Below are positions 8,917-17,561 of a stretch of DNA of 64,000 bases, piece by piece. How positions within the stretch are numbered: position 1 is the stretch's first letter; every line of letters begins with the position of its first letter. Position numbers and translations under genes: made by a program. Under the pieces are notes generated by a model that saw only the letters and a program-made list of their open reading frames with translations, was not told the origin of the DNA and ran no database searches. This DNA comes from Acidobacteriota bacterium (GTDB lineage Bacteria > Acidobacteriota > Thermoanaerobaculia > Multivoradales > JAGPDF01): NCBI GenBank assembly GCA_014584695.1, contig JACTMI010000026.1, positions 1 to 64,000 of the forward strand, in the 5' to 3' direction.

Positions 8917-11178
8917 TCAGCGTTCCTTGCGGATGAGCTTGAGCAGGGCGACGCGGTCGGGGGCGAGGAGGGCGGCGACGCGGGGGGCGTCGACGTCGGC
9001 GACGATGATTTGGCCGACCTCCTGGTTGACCTCGGCGAAGAGACCGTGGCTCTTCATCTTGGCCGCCTGGTACTGGTTGTCCTCGGTCGGGCTGACGTAG
9101 TGGACCGAGTCGACCCGGTAGCGGTGGACGAGGTAGAGGTGGATCAGGCTCATCAGCCGCTTCTTGCGCAGCGCCTCGTCGAAGGTGTTCTGGTCGCGCA
9201 CCGAGAGGATGCTGCGGCCGCGGCGGTCCTGGATGGCGGCGAAGATGACGTTGGCGACCGGCGCGGCCCCCTTCTTGCCCAGCACCTGGAGCTCGAGCAG
9301 CTCCGAGCCCGCGCGGTGCGGGCGTAGCGCCACCCGCAGCGGCTCGGTGAGGCCGTTGTGGGCCGACCACTCGGCGAGCCACTCCTCGAGCAGCTTCTTC
9401 GGCACCTCGGTCTGGATCAGGTGCTGGTGCTGAGTCGAGCCGGCTCCCATCGCCACCGTCGTCGCGGTGCGGCCGGAGGAGGCCATCAGCGCGGCGTCGA
9501 GGCGCGGGCCGCCGACCAGCGTCTGCGGCGTCCGGTAGGGCGACTCGAGCAGCCGGATCTTGCGCTGCAGGCGGGCGAGCGCCAGCATGCCGTCCTGCTG
9601 CAGCGCGGTCGCGAACTCCTCGGCCGCCACGCCGTCGATCTGGTGCCCGCCGTAGGTGATGAAGTCGAAGACGAAGCCCATCTTGCCCAGCTCCTCCGGG
9701 AAGCGGCGCATCTCCTCGTCGCTCATGCCGGTCGAGTCCCAGTTGAACGAGGGCGAGAGGTTGTAGGCCAGCATCTTGTCCGGGAACTCGGCGTGGATCG
9801 CGTCGGCGAACTGGCGCGCGTCGGCGAGGTCCGCGGTCTTCGTCTCCATCCAGAGCAGGTCGGCGTAGGGGGCGGCGGCGAGCGACTTGGCGATCGCCAG
9901 CGGGATGCCGCCGCGCACCTGGTAGTAGCCCTCCGGGGTCTTCGCCAGCTCGCAGTCCCAGGGCGGGCTGACGCCCATCGCGCGCGCCTTCTCGCGCGCC
10001 GCCGCGAGCGAGGCGCGGCGCGCGAACTGGCGCCACGCCTCGACCGGCATCGGCGGCGCCTCGCCCTCCGCGGCGCGGAACTCGAGCAGCTCGGCCACCG
10101 CCTCGCCGTAGGTCTCGAGGCCGGCATCGGTCTCCCAGATGCGCGCGAGACGGAGGCTGACCTCGTCGTAGGCGGCGTCGATCGCCACCTCGTCGCCGGG
10201 CGCGAGCTCGCGCGCCCGCTCGGCCGTAAGCGCGAGCAGACCATGGCGGTCGAGCCAGGAGTCGGCGGCCGCCCACTCGGAGTCGGAGAGCTCGTAGAGG
10301 AAGTGACCCAGAATCTCCCGCACGCCGAGGGCGTGGAACCGGCGCATGAGCGCCAGCACGCAGCTCTTGTAGGACGGCACCCGCAGGTTGGTGGCGCCGA
10401 GCAGGAAGGGCTGGTCGCGCTCGTCGCCGCGGCCGTCGATCAGGTTCGCCGCCTCGGCGTCGGTCCGGGCGACGATCAGGCCGGGGACCCGCATGACGTC
10501 GAGCTGGAAGCGGGCGGCGTTGAGCCGCTTGATCTGCTCGTCGCAGGCGACCAGCACCTTGCCCCCCTGGTGGCCGCACTTCTTGGTGCCCGGTCGCTGG
10601 TCCTCGATGTGGTAGCCGGGGACGCCGGCCTCGACGAACCGGCGGATCAGGTTGCGCACGTGCGGATCGCCGCCGTGGCCGGTGTCGGCGTCGGCAATGA
10701 TGAACGGGCGGAAGTCGTGGGCCGGGGTGCGGGCGCGCTGCGCCTCCGTCATCCGCGAGCGCAGGTACTGCTGGTTGCGGTCGGCGGTGAGCAGCGCGCG
10801 GACCAGACCGGAGGCCTCGTCGGGCACCTGCGACAACGGGTAGCTGGCGAGGTCGGGACCCGGATCCTCGGTCACCGACCCCTTGGCCGAGGTCGCCCAG
10901 CCCCCGAGGTAGATCGCCTCGATGCCGAGCCGCTTGAGCGCCACCGCCTGCCCGGGCGTGTAGGGACCGAAGGTGGTCACCGCGCGGCGCTCGGCGAACA
11001 GCTGGCGCAGCCGCTCGTGGAAGGCGGCCGCCGCTTCGCGGGCGACGGTGTAGTCCTGCGCGATGGTGCCGCGTTGCTCGACCACCTGGCGGGCGGTGTA
11101 GAGGCGCCGCAGGCCGGCGAAACGGGGGCTGTCGAACCACTCCTGCGTGGCGAGGACTTCCTGCTCGAAAGGCGTCAT
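8917..11178 (-). CDS. aceA: Isocitrate lyase, long (about 750-residue) form
   Basis: A 753-residue isocitrate lyase, splitting isocitrate into glyoxylate and succinate. The catalytic signature [12 protein letters not shown] is present with Cys201, and the substrate and Mg-binding stretches [13 protein letters not shown] and [10 protein letters not shown] are intact. It is of the long class seen in fungi and in AceA2-type mycobacterial enzymes, about 320 residues longer than E. coli AceA; the added sequence includes the segment at about 270-400. The ATG is one base after the stop of the malate synthase gene, so translation is probably coupled. Together the pair forms the glyoxylate shunt for growth on acetate or fatty acids. 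Confidence 0.95.
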   Translation of the reverse strand: MTPFEQEVLATQEWFDSPRFAGLRRLYTARQVVEQRGTIAQDYTVAREAAAAFHERLRQLFAERRAVTTFGPYTPGQAVALKRLGIEAIYLGGWATSAKGSVTEDPGPDLASYPLSQVPDEASGLVRALLTADRNQQYLRSRMTEAQRARTPAHDFRPFIIADADTGHGGDPHVRNLIRRFVEAGVPGYHIEDQRPGTKKCGHQGGKVLVACDEQIKRLNAARFQLDVMRVPGLIVARTDAEAANLIDGRGDERDQPFLLGATNLRVPSYKSCVLALMRRFHALGVREILGHFLYELSDSEWAAADSWLDRHGLLALTAERARELAPGDEVAIDAAYDEVSLRLARIWETDAGLETYGEAVAELLEFRAAEGEAPPMPVEAWRQFARRASLAAAREKARAMGVSPPWDCELAKTPEGYYQVRGGIPLAIAKSLAAAPYADLLWMETKTADLADARQFADAIHAEFPDKMLAYNLSPSFNWDSTGMSDEEMRRFPEELGKMGFVFDFITYGGHQIDGVAAEEFATALQQDGMLALARLQRKIRLLESPYRTPQTLVGGPRLDAALMASSGRTATTVAMGAGSTQHQHLIQTEVPKKLLEEWLAEWSAHNGLTEPLRVALRPHRAGSELLELQVLGKKGAAPVANVIFAAIQDRRGRSILSVRDQNTFDEALRKKRLMSLIHLYLVHRYRVDSVHYVSPTEDNQYQAAKMKSHGLFAEVNQEVGQIIVADVDAPRVAALLAPDRVALLKLIRKER

Positions 11179-11179
11179 C

Positions 11180-13078
11180 TCAGCGCTCCTCGGAGCTGGG
11201 GTCGAAGTCGAGGTTCTCGGTGATGCGCGTGCCGTCGGCGGCGAAGGCCTCGAGGTAGCGGGCGATGCGCCGGCGGGCGACCTCGAGGTCGTGCTGGTTG
11301 AGGTTGAGATTCAGCAGGTCGACGTACCAGGGCGCCTTCGCCGGCGTCGCCACGCAAGCCTCGACGATCTCGCGCGCGATCGGCAGCGTGGTCGCTTTCG
11401 AGTCGTCGTGGACGTCCCGGTTGCTCGCGCGCCGCAGCTTGTCGTACTCCTCCGCCAGCAGGCGCCGGAACAGCTCGCGCGAGAACGGCTCGCCCGCCGC
11501 GGCGCCGGTCTCGGCGTCGTCCGCGCTGAGGGGCGCCCGCTTGTGCAGCCACTCCCAGAGGATGCTGACGCGGATCTCGCCGGTCGCCATGTCCTCCATC
11601 AGGTAGAGGACGTCGTCGTCACCGAAGAAGTCGGCCGGCTTGAGCGCCGCGGCCTGGAAGCCGCGGCCGAAGGCGTTGCCGTACTGGAGCGCCACCGACA
11701 GCAGGTCGCGCGCGCCGCGCACGGTGCGCGGCGCGGGCTCGAGCAGCGCCAGCGCCTCGGCTTCCGCGGCGCCGTAGCCCAGGCGCGGGAAGGGCCGCCC
11801 GAGCTGGTTGGCCTCCCCCACCCTCTCCCAGACCGGCCGGACGATGTGGACCATCTTCCAGTGCGCGACCCACTTGCCGCTCGCCCCCTCGCGCTGCTCG
11901 CGCTCGGCGCCGGCGACGGCGCGCCTCATGCCCGCCTCGACGCCGGCCGGCGAGCCGACGGGGATGTTGGGCTCCATGCCCCCCTGCCAGAGCGCGCAGC
12001 GGCCGTTGCGGTCGGGGGTGTTGACCGCGCGGCGGACGCGGTCCTCGTAAACGCGCATGTAGCCGTAGGTCATCGTGATGGCGTCGATGTTCGGGTTGAC
12101 GAAGCCGGGGTCCCAGGCGAGCGCGTCGGCGACGCTGTTGATGTAGTCCCAACGGCCGGTGTTGAAGCCGACGAAGTGGGGCGAGAGCGCGGCGCGAATC
12201 TCCATCAGCTGGAAGCTCGCCTCGATCTGCTCGACCAGGACGTAGACCTTGATCGTGCCGGCGGGGAGGGCCAGGTGCCGCTCGAGCGCCGAGAGCAGGT
12301 CGTTCCAGAGCGCCGCCTCGTGCGCGGTCTGGATCTTCGGCAGGTAGAGCGCGATCGAGCGCCCCTCGGCGCGCAGGCGCTGGTGGTTGGCGGTGACGTA
12401 GAGGGCGAGGTCGACGATCGCGGCCGAGAAGCCGACGCCGTCGCTCCAGCGCACGTGGCGGTCGTCGAGATGGAGGCCGCGGGCGCGGAAGAGCCGGGTG
12501 GTGAAGCCGAGCTGCGCCCGCCAGTCGGGGACGATCGCGCGGCCGAAGAAGTCCCGGCCCCAGTCGTTCATCTCGGCGGCCACCTGCTCGGCGACGCCGA
12601 GGAAGAGCGGGTCGGCGGCGAAGGCCAGGCGCAGGTTGCGCTGGTTGTCGAGCGACATGGTGTCGACCTGGCCGAGGGCGTCCTCGCCGTCGAACATCCA
12701 GCCATCGGCCCCCGAGAGCAGCGCGTAAGCGACGTTGCGCAGGCCGCTCTCGGGCGAGGAGCGCGGCTTGGTGGCGGGACCGGTGCCCTGGATCCACTGC
12801 CGCTCGAGGTCGGCCGGGATCTCGCCGCCCGCGAAGTGGCCGGCGCGGGCGTCGCGGACCCGGATGGCGGTGCGCGGGATGACCGTGTCCGGGGCGAGGA
12901 ACTCGATCCGGCGGCGTCCGGCGGCGCGCGCCCGCCGGCGTTCGATGCGCGCCGCCATCAGGTCGTGGCGATCGCGGTCGAAGGGCGCCAGCGCCTCGAT
13001 CGCGGCGCGCGCCTCGGCGCTCAGCACGTCCGGATAGGTGGCGATCACGCCGTCGCGGAACTCGAGCTTGCGCGTCAT
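11180..13078 (-). CDS. aceB: Malate synthase, divergent A-type
   Basis: A 632-residue enzyme joining glyoxylate and acetyl-CoA into malate. Malate synthase hallmarks are recognisable but diverged: [17 protein letters not shown] for the usual LPK-E-EA-LWN block, [15 protein letters not shown], then [12 protein letters not shown] for [19 protein letters not shown] for the W-AHP segment, and [13 protein letters not shown]. It is about 100 residues longer than E. coli AceB. The start [10 protein letters not shown] was chosen over an upstream in-frame ATG because it starts the conserved region and follows GGGGAGG. It is the first gene of the aceB-aceA operon. The function rests on motifs plus operon context. 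Confidence 0.88.
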   Translation of the reverse strand: MTRKLEFRDGVIATYPDVLSAEARAAIEALAPFDRDRHDLMAARIERRRARAAGRRRIEFLAPDTVIPRTAIRVRDARAGHFAGGEIPADLERQWIQGTGPATKPRSSPESGLRNVAYALLSGADGWMFDGEDALGQVDTMSLDNQRNLRLAFAADPLFLGVAEQVAAEMNDWGRDFFGRAIVPDWRAQLGFTTRLFRARGLHLDDRHVRWSDGVGFSAAIVDLALYVTANHQRLRAEGRSIALYLPKIQTAHEAALWNDLLSALERHLALPAGTIKVYVLVEQIEASFQLMEIRAALSPHFVGFNTGRWDYINSVADALAWDPGFVNPNIDAITMTYGYMRVYEDRVRRAVNTPDRNGRCALWQGGMEPNIPVGSPAGVEAGMRRAVAGAEREQREGASGKWVAHWKMVHIVRPVWERVGEANQLGRPFPRLGYGAAEAEALALLEPAPRTVRGARDLLSVALQYGNAFGRGFQAAALKPADFFGDDDVLYLMEDMATGEIRVSILWEWLHKRAPLSADDAETGAAAGEPFSRELFRRLLAEEYDKLRRASNRDVHDDSKATTLPIAREIVEACVATPAKAPWYVDLLNLNLNQHDLEVARRRIARYLEAFAADGTRITENLDFDPSSEER

Positions 13079-13506
13079 CCAGACCTCCCCCCGGCGCTCC
13101 GCCGGCCACCGCGCGCGGCCCCACACCCCAACGCCCACGGCCGCCACCCCATCTTACTTGCCTTTGTCGCACTGCGGCATTCCCTCTGCCGCTGGGCGGC
13201 AAGCACGACCGAGGCGGGCCCTGTTCCCGGCGGGGAAATCGGTGCGGGCGCACCACGGGTCGGAAGGGGTCACTCCGCCGGAAGCCCGGGCAAGCACGCA
13301 AAGACCAGCTAAGGGAGAAGAGGCTCGATGGGTGTCTCCCTGGAGGCGACCTCGCAGGCCGGACCAGCCAACGGAGCGGCGGCCCCGACCCCCATCTATG
13401 GTCTTTTCCCTGCCTGGTGACCCACTCAGCTTGGTCGAGGTCCGCGGTGAAACGGTGCACTCGCCAGAGGTCCAGGGCCGCATAGACTCGGGCGGGAGAG
13501 TTGCCG
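13079..13506. other. Divergent intergenic region upstream of aceB and the VCBS protein
   Basis: 428 bases without a supported gene. A TAGACT box at 13483-13488, 18 bases before the GTG of the rightward gene, is a candidate -10. Leftward, TAAGAT about 13157-13152 could serve aceB. No -35 match is convincing for either, and no known glyoxylate-regulator site was recognised. Confidence 0.4.
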
Positions 13507-15165
13507 GTGAACCGCCCCCTCGCAGGCTCGATGGTCGCGCTCGCGCTCGGAATTGTTGGCGCTGGCATTGGCGTGGCCGTCGCTCAGGTCGCGGCACCGG
13601 TGCTCAAGTGGCAGCACGGCGGCTGCTTCACGAGCTGGTGCGAGACCGGCTGGTACTCCTCGCCCGCGGTCGCCGACCTCGACGGCGACGGCACCTTCGA
13701 AGTGGTCGCCTCGGCCTACTCGATCGTGGCGCTCCAGGGAGCGACCGGCGCGCTCATCTGGCGGGTCCCCTCGGGCCACGACCGGTCGAATCCGGGCGGC
13801 TCGAACGTCGGCCGCACCTGGCCGGGGATCGTCCTCGCCGACCTCGACCGCGACGGCCGGCTCGAGATCGCGACCGCCCATGGCGCCGGCTGGGTCTCGG
13901 TCTATCGCGACGACGGCTACTTCCGGGCCGGCTGGCCGCGGCGGCCGGTGAACAACGAGCTGCGCGGTCTCGCCGTCGCCGACCTCGACGGCGACGGGCT
14001 CGCCGAGCTGGTCGTCTCGTCGGCGCGCGGCAACTCCACGAATACCTGGGTGCTCGGGCTCGACGGCGAGATTCGCCTGGGCTGGCCCCAGGTGGTCGGC
14101 GGCGGCGGCTACTCCTGGGGCGTCTACAACGACAACGTCGCGCTCGCCGACCTCGACTTCGACGACCGGCGCGAGGTCGTCGTCCCCTCGGACGTCCACT
14201 ACATCTGCGCCTACGACCGCGACGGCGCGCACCTCCTCGCCGATTCGATCTACAACGGCCGCAACTGGGGCGAGGTCGGGGTCTGGGAGAGCTACGCCAC
14301 GGAGCTGCGCGGCTGGGGGATGTGCAACGGCGTGCGCGCCGAGAGCTACCGGACCAACTTCGCCGACGGCCCGGCGACGATCGAGGACCTGGATGGTGAC
14401 GGCACGCTCGAGGTCGCCGCCACCGGCCGCACCTACGACTGCACCGGCGGCGAGACGACGAAGTACACCGGCCTCTACCTCTTCCAGGCCGACCGCGGCC
14501 GCTTCGTCTCCGGCGGCTACGACTGGACGCTCGTGCCGGTCGACCTGGGCGCCCCGCTGTCGATGGACTACAACGTCATCGAGAGCGCGAGCTACAACCC
14601 GGTCGTCGCCGACCTCGACGGCGACGGCGAGATGGAGATCCTCTTCTCCGACTTTTCCGGCAGAGTCCATTCCTTCTGGCTCGACGGCACCGAGCACGGC
14701 AACTGGCCCTTCTCGGTCTACTCGCCCGGCGAGGGGTTCTACCGGTTGGCCTCGGAACCGGTGGTCGCGGATCTCGACGGCGACGGCCTGGCGGAGGTCC
14801 TCTTCGCCTCCTGGACCCAGAAGGGCTCGAGCGCTCTGGGCAAGCTGCATGTCCTCGCTTGGAACGGCGTCCCCTTGCACGAGATCCCGTTGCCCGCGGG
14901 CCGCACGGTGACGACCTGGAACGGCGCCCTCGCCGCCCCCACGCTCGCCCAGCTCGATGCCGACCCCGACCTCGAGATCGTCCTCCAGACCGTCTTCTCG
15001 GGCGTCGTCGCCTACGACCTGCCGGGCAGCGCCAACGCCCGGATCCACTGGGGCACCGGCCGCGGCTCCTACCTCCGGAACGGCACCTCCGCCCACGGTC
15101 GGGTCATCTTCCGCCACGGCTTCGAAACCGGCACCACCGCCGCCTGGTCGGCCACCTCGCCCTGA
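13507..15165 (+). CDS. Secreted FG-GAP/VCBS-repeat protein with FE-G-WS tail
   Basis: A 552-residue exported protein. GTG at 13507 is preferred over TTG at 13501 because GGGAGAG sits six bases before GTG. A signal peptide ends near AVAQVA. At least six repeats carry the calcium-binding loop VADLDGDGxxE or a close variant (for example VVADLDGDGLAEVLF), the hallmark of FG-GAP/VCBS beta-propellers, probably one seven-bladed propeller. Such proteins bind calcium and often ligands or carbohydrates outside the cell. It ends VIFRHGFETGTTAAWSATSP, the shared tail. No enzymatic domain is visible. Confidence 0.88.
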   Translation: MNRPLAGSMVALALGIVGAGIGVAVAQVAAPVLKWQHGGCFTSWCETGWYSSPAVADLDGDGTFEVVASAYSIVALQGATGALIWRVPSGHDRSNPGGSNVGRTWPGIVLADLDRDGRLEIATAHGAGWVSVYRDDGYFRAGWPRRPVNNELRGLAVADLDGDGLAELVVSSARGNSTNTWVLGLDGEIRLGWPQVVGGGGYSWGVYNDNVALADLDFDDRREVVVPSDVHYICAYDRDGAHLLADSIYNGRNWGEVGVWESYATELRGWGMCNGVRAESYRTNFADGPATIEDLDGDGTLEVAATGRTYDCTGGETTKYTGLYLFQADRGRFVSGGYDWTLVPVDLGAPLSMDYNVIESASYNPVVADLDGDGEMEILFSDFSGRVHSFWLDGTEHGNWPFSVYSPGEGFYRLASEPVVADLDGDGLAEVLFASWTQKGSSALGKLHVLAWNGVPLHEIPLPAGRTVTTWNGALAAPTLAQLDADPDLEIVLQTVFSGVVAYDLPGSANARIHWGTGRGSYLRNGTSAHGRVIFRHGFETGTTAAWSATSP

Positions 15166-15200
15166 GCGGCACGCCGACTCCAACCGCCACCCCGGCGGGG

Positions 15201-15220
15201 GGCGCCGCCGCGGCGGCGCC
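15201..15220. terminator. Perfect 20-bp GC palindrome after the VCBS gene
   Basis: Positions 15201-15220 are a perfect GC-only palindrome (GGCGCCGCCG and its complement), 36 bases after the stop. It could form a stem that stops transcription before the CoA-binding gene, but there is no T-run and it may be chance in such GC-rich sequence. Confidence 0.35.
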
Positions 15221-15251
15221 ATGCTGAAATGGTGGGTCGGGAGGCTCCGCC

Positions 15252-15716
15252 ATGCCCACCCTGCCCCGGTCCGTCGCCGATTTCCTGAGCAGCCGCCGCA
15301 TCGCCATCGCGGGGGTCTCGCGCAGCCAAGGGGTCGGTAACGCCATCTTCCGCAAGCTTCGCGACGCCGGCCACGAGGTGGTGCCCGTCAACCCGCACGC
15401 GGCCGAGCTCGAGGGGGTCCCCTGCTACCCGGACCTGCGCTCGATCCCCGGCGAGATCGACGCCGTCGTCTTCGCGAGCCATCCACGGTTCGCCCTCGAC
15501 CTGGTCCATCAGGCCGGCGAACGCGGCGTCCGGCGGATCTGGTTCCACCGCTCCTTCGGGGCGGGCAGCGTTTCCGAGGAGGCGGTCCGCGAGTGCCGGG
15601 AGCGCGGGATCGAACCGATCGTCGGCGGCTGCCCCCTCATGTACTGCCCGCCGGTCGACCTCTTTCACCGCGGCATCTGCTGGTGGCTGCGCCGCGGCGG
15701 CCGCGTCCCCGCCTGA
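15252..15716 (+). CDS. CoA-binding domain protein (YccU-like)
   Basis: A 154-residue single-domain protein of the CoA_binding family. It begins after GGGAGG at good spacing. The Rossmann-like core shows RRIAIAGVSRSQGVGNAIFR (nucleotide or CoA binding loop), VVPVNPHAAELEGVPCYPDL and a late GCPLMYCPPVDL that is typical of this family. Members bind CoA in crystal structures but their role is not settled. No operon partner; genes on both sides encode secreted proteins. Confidence 0.9.
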   Translation: MPTLPRSVADFLSSRRIAIAGVSRSQGVGNAIFRKLRDAGHEVVPVNPHAAELEGVPCYPDLRSIPGEIDAVVFASHPRFALDLVHQAGERGVRRIWFHRSFGAGSVSEEAVRECRERGIEPIVGGCPLMYCPPVDLFHRGICWWLRRGGRVPA

Positions 15717-15910
15717 ACCGGGCCGCCGCCACGCTTCCAGGGCCCTTTTCGAGGTTGCAGGTCGACGTGTAATTGCTGGCAGCAAGCAACTTCCTCGATT
15801 CAACCTGGATTCAAGACGGCGCCAAGGCGCGGCCGGGGTCCGCGCCGCGAAACTCCCCCTCGACGGCCCACCCGCCCGGTGGGCACCGACAACCCGAAGG
15901 GGGGTACACC

Positions 15911-17461
15911 ATGTTCGAGAGTCCCGCGTCCGCCGCCGTCTCGCCCGCTCGCCTCGCCCGCCGTCCGCCGGAGCTCCGCCTCGCGGCGCCCCGTCGAACG
16001 TCCGCCGAGGCGAGTCCCCCCACGGGCCGCCGGAGCGTACCCGGGCTCCGGACACCCCCGAGGGTTGCCGGTCCGGGCGGGCGGGCCGTCGTCTCGCTGC
16101 TCGCTCTCGCGGCGCTCGCCGCCGGGCACCTTCAGGCCGCGGACGGGAACCTCGACACCACCTTTCGGTCCGGCGGCAAGTTCGTCTACCAGACCTTCCT
16201 CGGCCCCAGCACGCCGCCGATCGCCTTCCGGAGCGACGGCGTGCCCCTCGTCGGCTACACGGTGAATCTGTCGGGCACGGATCGCGACATGCGCGTTCTG
16301 CCGGTCCCCGACAACGGCTTCACCACCCATTGCGTCTCCTACCATCCCGACCTGGGCGGGACCGACGACGACCGGATTCGAGACATCGTCGTGCTCGGCA
16401 ACCTCCTCTATGTCGCCGGCGACGCCGCCGGGCCCACGGGAGATCCCACGCGGCGGCTCGCGATCGCGACCTACAACCTGACGACCTGCCAGCTCGACCC
16501 CACCTTCGGGGGCTCGAACGGCCTCATCTTCGATTTCAATCCGGGCGCCGAGCACGAGCTCACCTCCATCGTCCTAAACGGCAACGGCTCCGTCCGGGTG
16601 GCCGCGCAGCTCGATCCGCCAGGCAGTCTCCAGGAGCGCCTCGTTCGCTTCGGGCTCGAGTCGAATGGCACGCTCGATCCGGGATTCACCTCTGGCGCCG
16701 AAGATTTCGCTTCCGTCTTCGGGGCGGTCAAGTTCCGCCCCGGCGGCATGGTCCGGCAGCCCGACGGCAAGCTCCTGGTGGTCGGCACGATGACGCTCGC
16801 CAACGGCGACCAGGACGTCGGCGTCGCCCGCTACCTCGCCAACGGCAATCTCGACACCAGCTTCAGTGGCGACGGCCTCGCCGGCTTCTCCTACGACATC
16901 GCCGACGCCGGCTTCGACCATGGCCACGCGATCGGTGTCTTGCCCGACCGGCGCATCGTCGTCACGGGCGCGGTCCAGCGCTCGGGCGGCGCTCAAGCGG
17001 CGATCGCGGTCTTGACACCGAGCGGCAACTACGACAACAGCTTCGGTACTTTCGGACGCTACTCGTTCACGCTCTGGGGGAGCAGCCCATGGAGCTCCGC
17101 CCGCTCCCTCGCGATCCAGGGCGACGGCAAGATCATCGTCGCCGGCGAGACCGGCCCCGGAGGGGCCTTCGCGGACAACGACTTCGGCATCGCCCGACTC
17201 CTCCCGACGGGAAGCTCCCCGCTCGATCCGGAGTTCGGTGTCGGCGGCAAGCGGCGGGTCTTCTTCGATCTCGGCGGATGGGACGCGGACGGGGCATCGG
17301 ACGTCCAGCTCGATCCCCAGGGCCGGATCTTCGTCGCCGGCTACGCGCAGACCGACACCAACGACTGGGCGCTGGCGATGGCGCGGCTGACGAACAGCTA
17401 CATCTTCGCCGACTCCTACGAGTGGGGATCGACCCAGGCGTGGTCGAGCGCTGGTCCCTGA
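15911..17461 (+). CDS. Secreted delta-60 repeat protein with FE-G-WS-like tail
   Basis: A 516-residue protein starting at an ATG after AAGGGGGG. The N terminus is long and charged, with the hydrophobic export segment only at about residues 56-75 (AVVSLLALAALAAGHLQAA), so either the leader is extended or the true start lies later. The body consists of repeats such as DGNLDTTF, QPDGKLLVVG and NGNLDTSFSGDG, matching the delta-60 family, thought to build a beta-propeller. It ends YIFADSYEWGSTQAWSSAGP, a variant of the tail with Tyr in place of Phe. Function unknown. Confidence 0.82.
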   Translation: MFESPASAAVSPARLARRPPELRLAAPRRTSAEASPPTGRRSVPGLRTPPRVAGPGGRAVVSLLALAALAAGHLQAADGNLDTTFRSGGKFVYQTFLGPSTPPIAFRSDGVPLVGYTVNLSGTDRDMRVLPVPDNGFTTHCVSYHPDLGGTDDDRIRDIVVLGNLLYVAGDAAGPTGDPTRRLAIATYNLTTCQLDPTFGGSNGLIFDFNPGAEHELTSIVLNGNGSVRVAAQLDPPGSLQERLVRFGLESNGTLDPGFTSGAEDFASVFGAVKFRPGGMVRQPDGKLLVVGTMTLANGDQDVGVARYLANGNLDTSFSGDGLAGFSYDIADAGFDHGHAIGVLPDRRIVVTGAVQRSGGAQAAIAVLTPSGNYDNSFGTFGRYSFTLWGSSPWSSARSLAIQGDGKIIVAGETGPGGAFADNDFGIARLLPTGSSPLDPEFGVGGKRRVFFDLGGWDADGASDVQLDPQGRIFVAGYAQTDTNDWALAMARLTNSYIFADSYEWGSTQAWSSAGP

Positions 17462-17481
17462 GCTCGAAACCGCGGCTGACT

Positions 17482-17499
17482 CCGCCGGCGAGCCGGCGG
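17482..17499. terminator. GC hairpin after the delta-60 repeat gene
   Basis: Perfect 8-bp arms CCGCCGGC and GCCGGCGG separated by GA, 20 bases after the stop. Plausible stop signal without T-run. Confidence 0.35.
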
Positions 17500-17513
17500 G
17501 CGCGGACGGACCG

Positions 17514-17543
17514 TTGCGCCGGCGTGCGGGAGATCCGTAGACT
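17514..17543 (+). promoter_or_regulatory. Candidate sigma-70 promoter of the wHTH-TPR regulator
   Basis: TTGCGC (17514-17519) and TAGACT (17538-17543) separated by 18 bases, with the GTG start 18 bases downstream. Matches consensus 4/6 in each box. Confidence 0.45.
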
Positions 17544-17561
17544 GCTCTGCGGATCCCCGCC

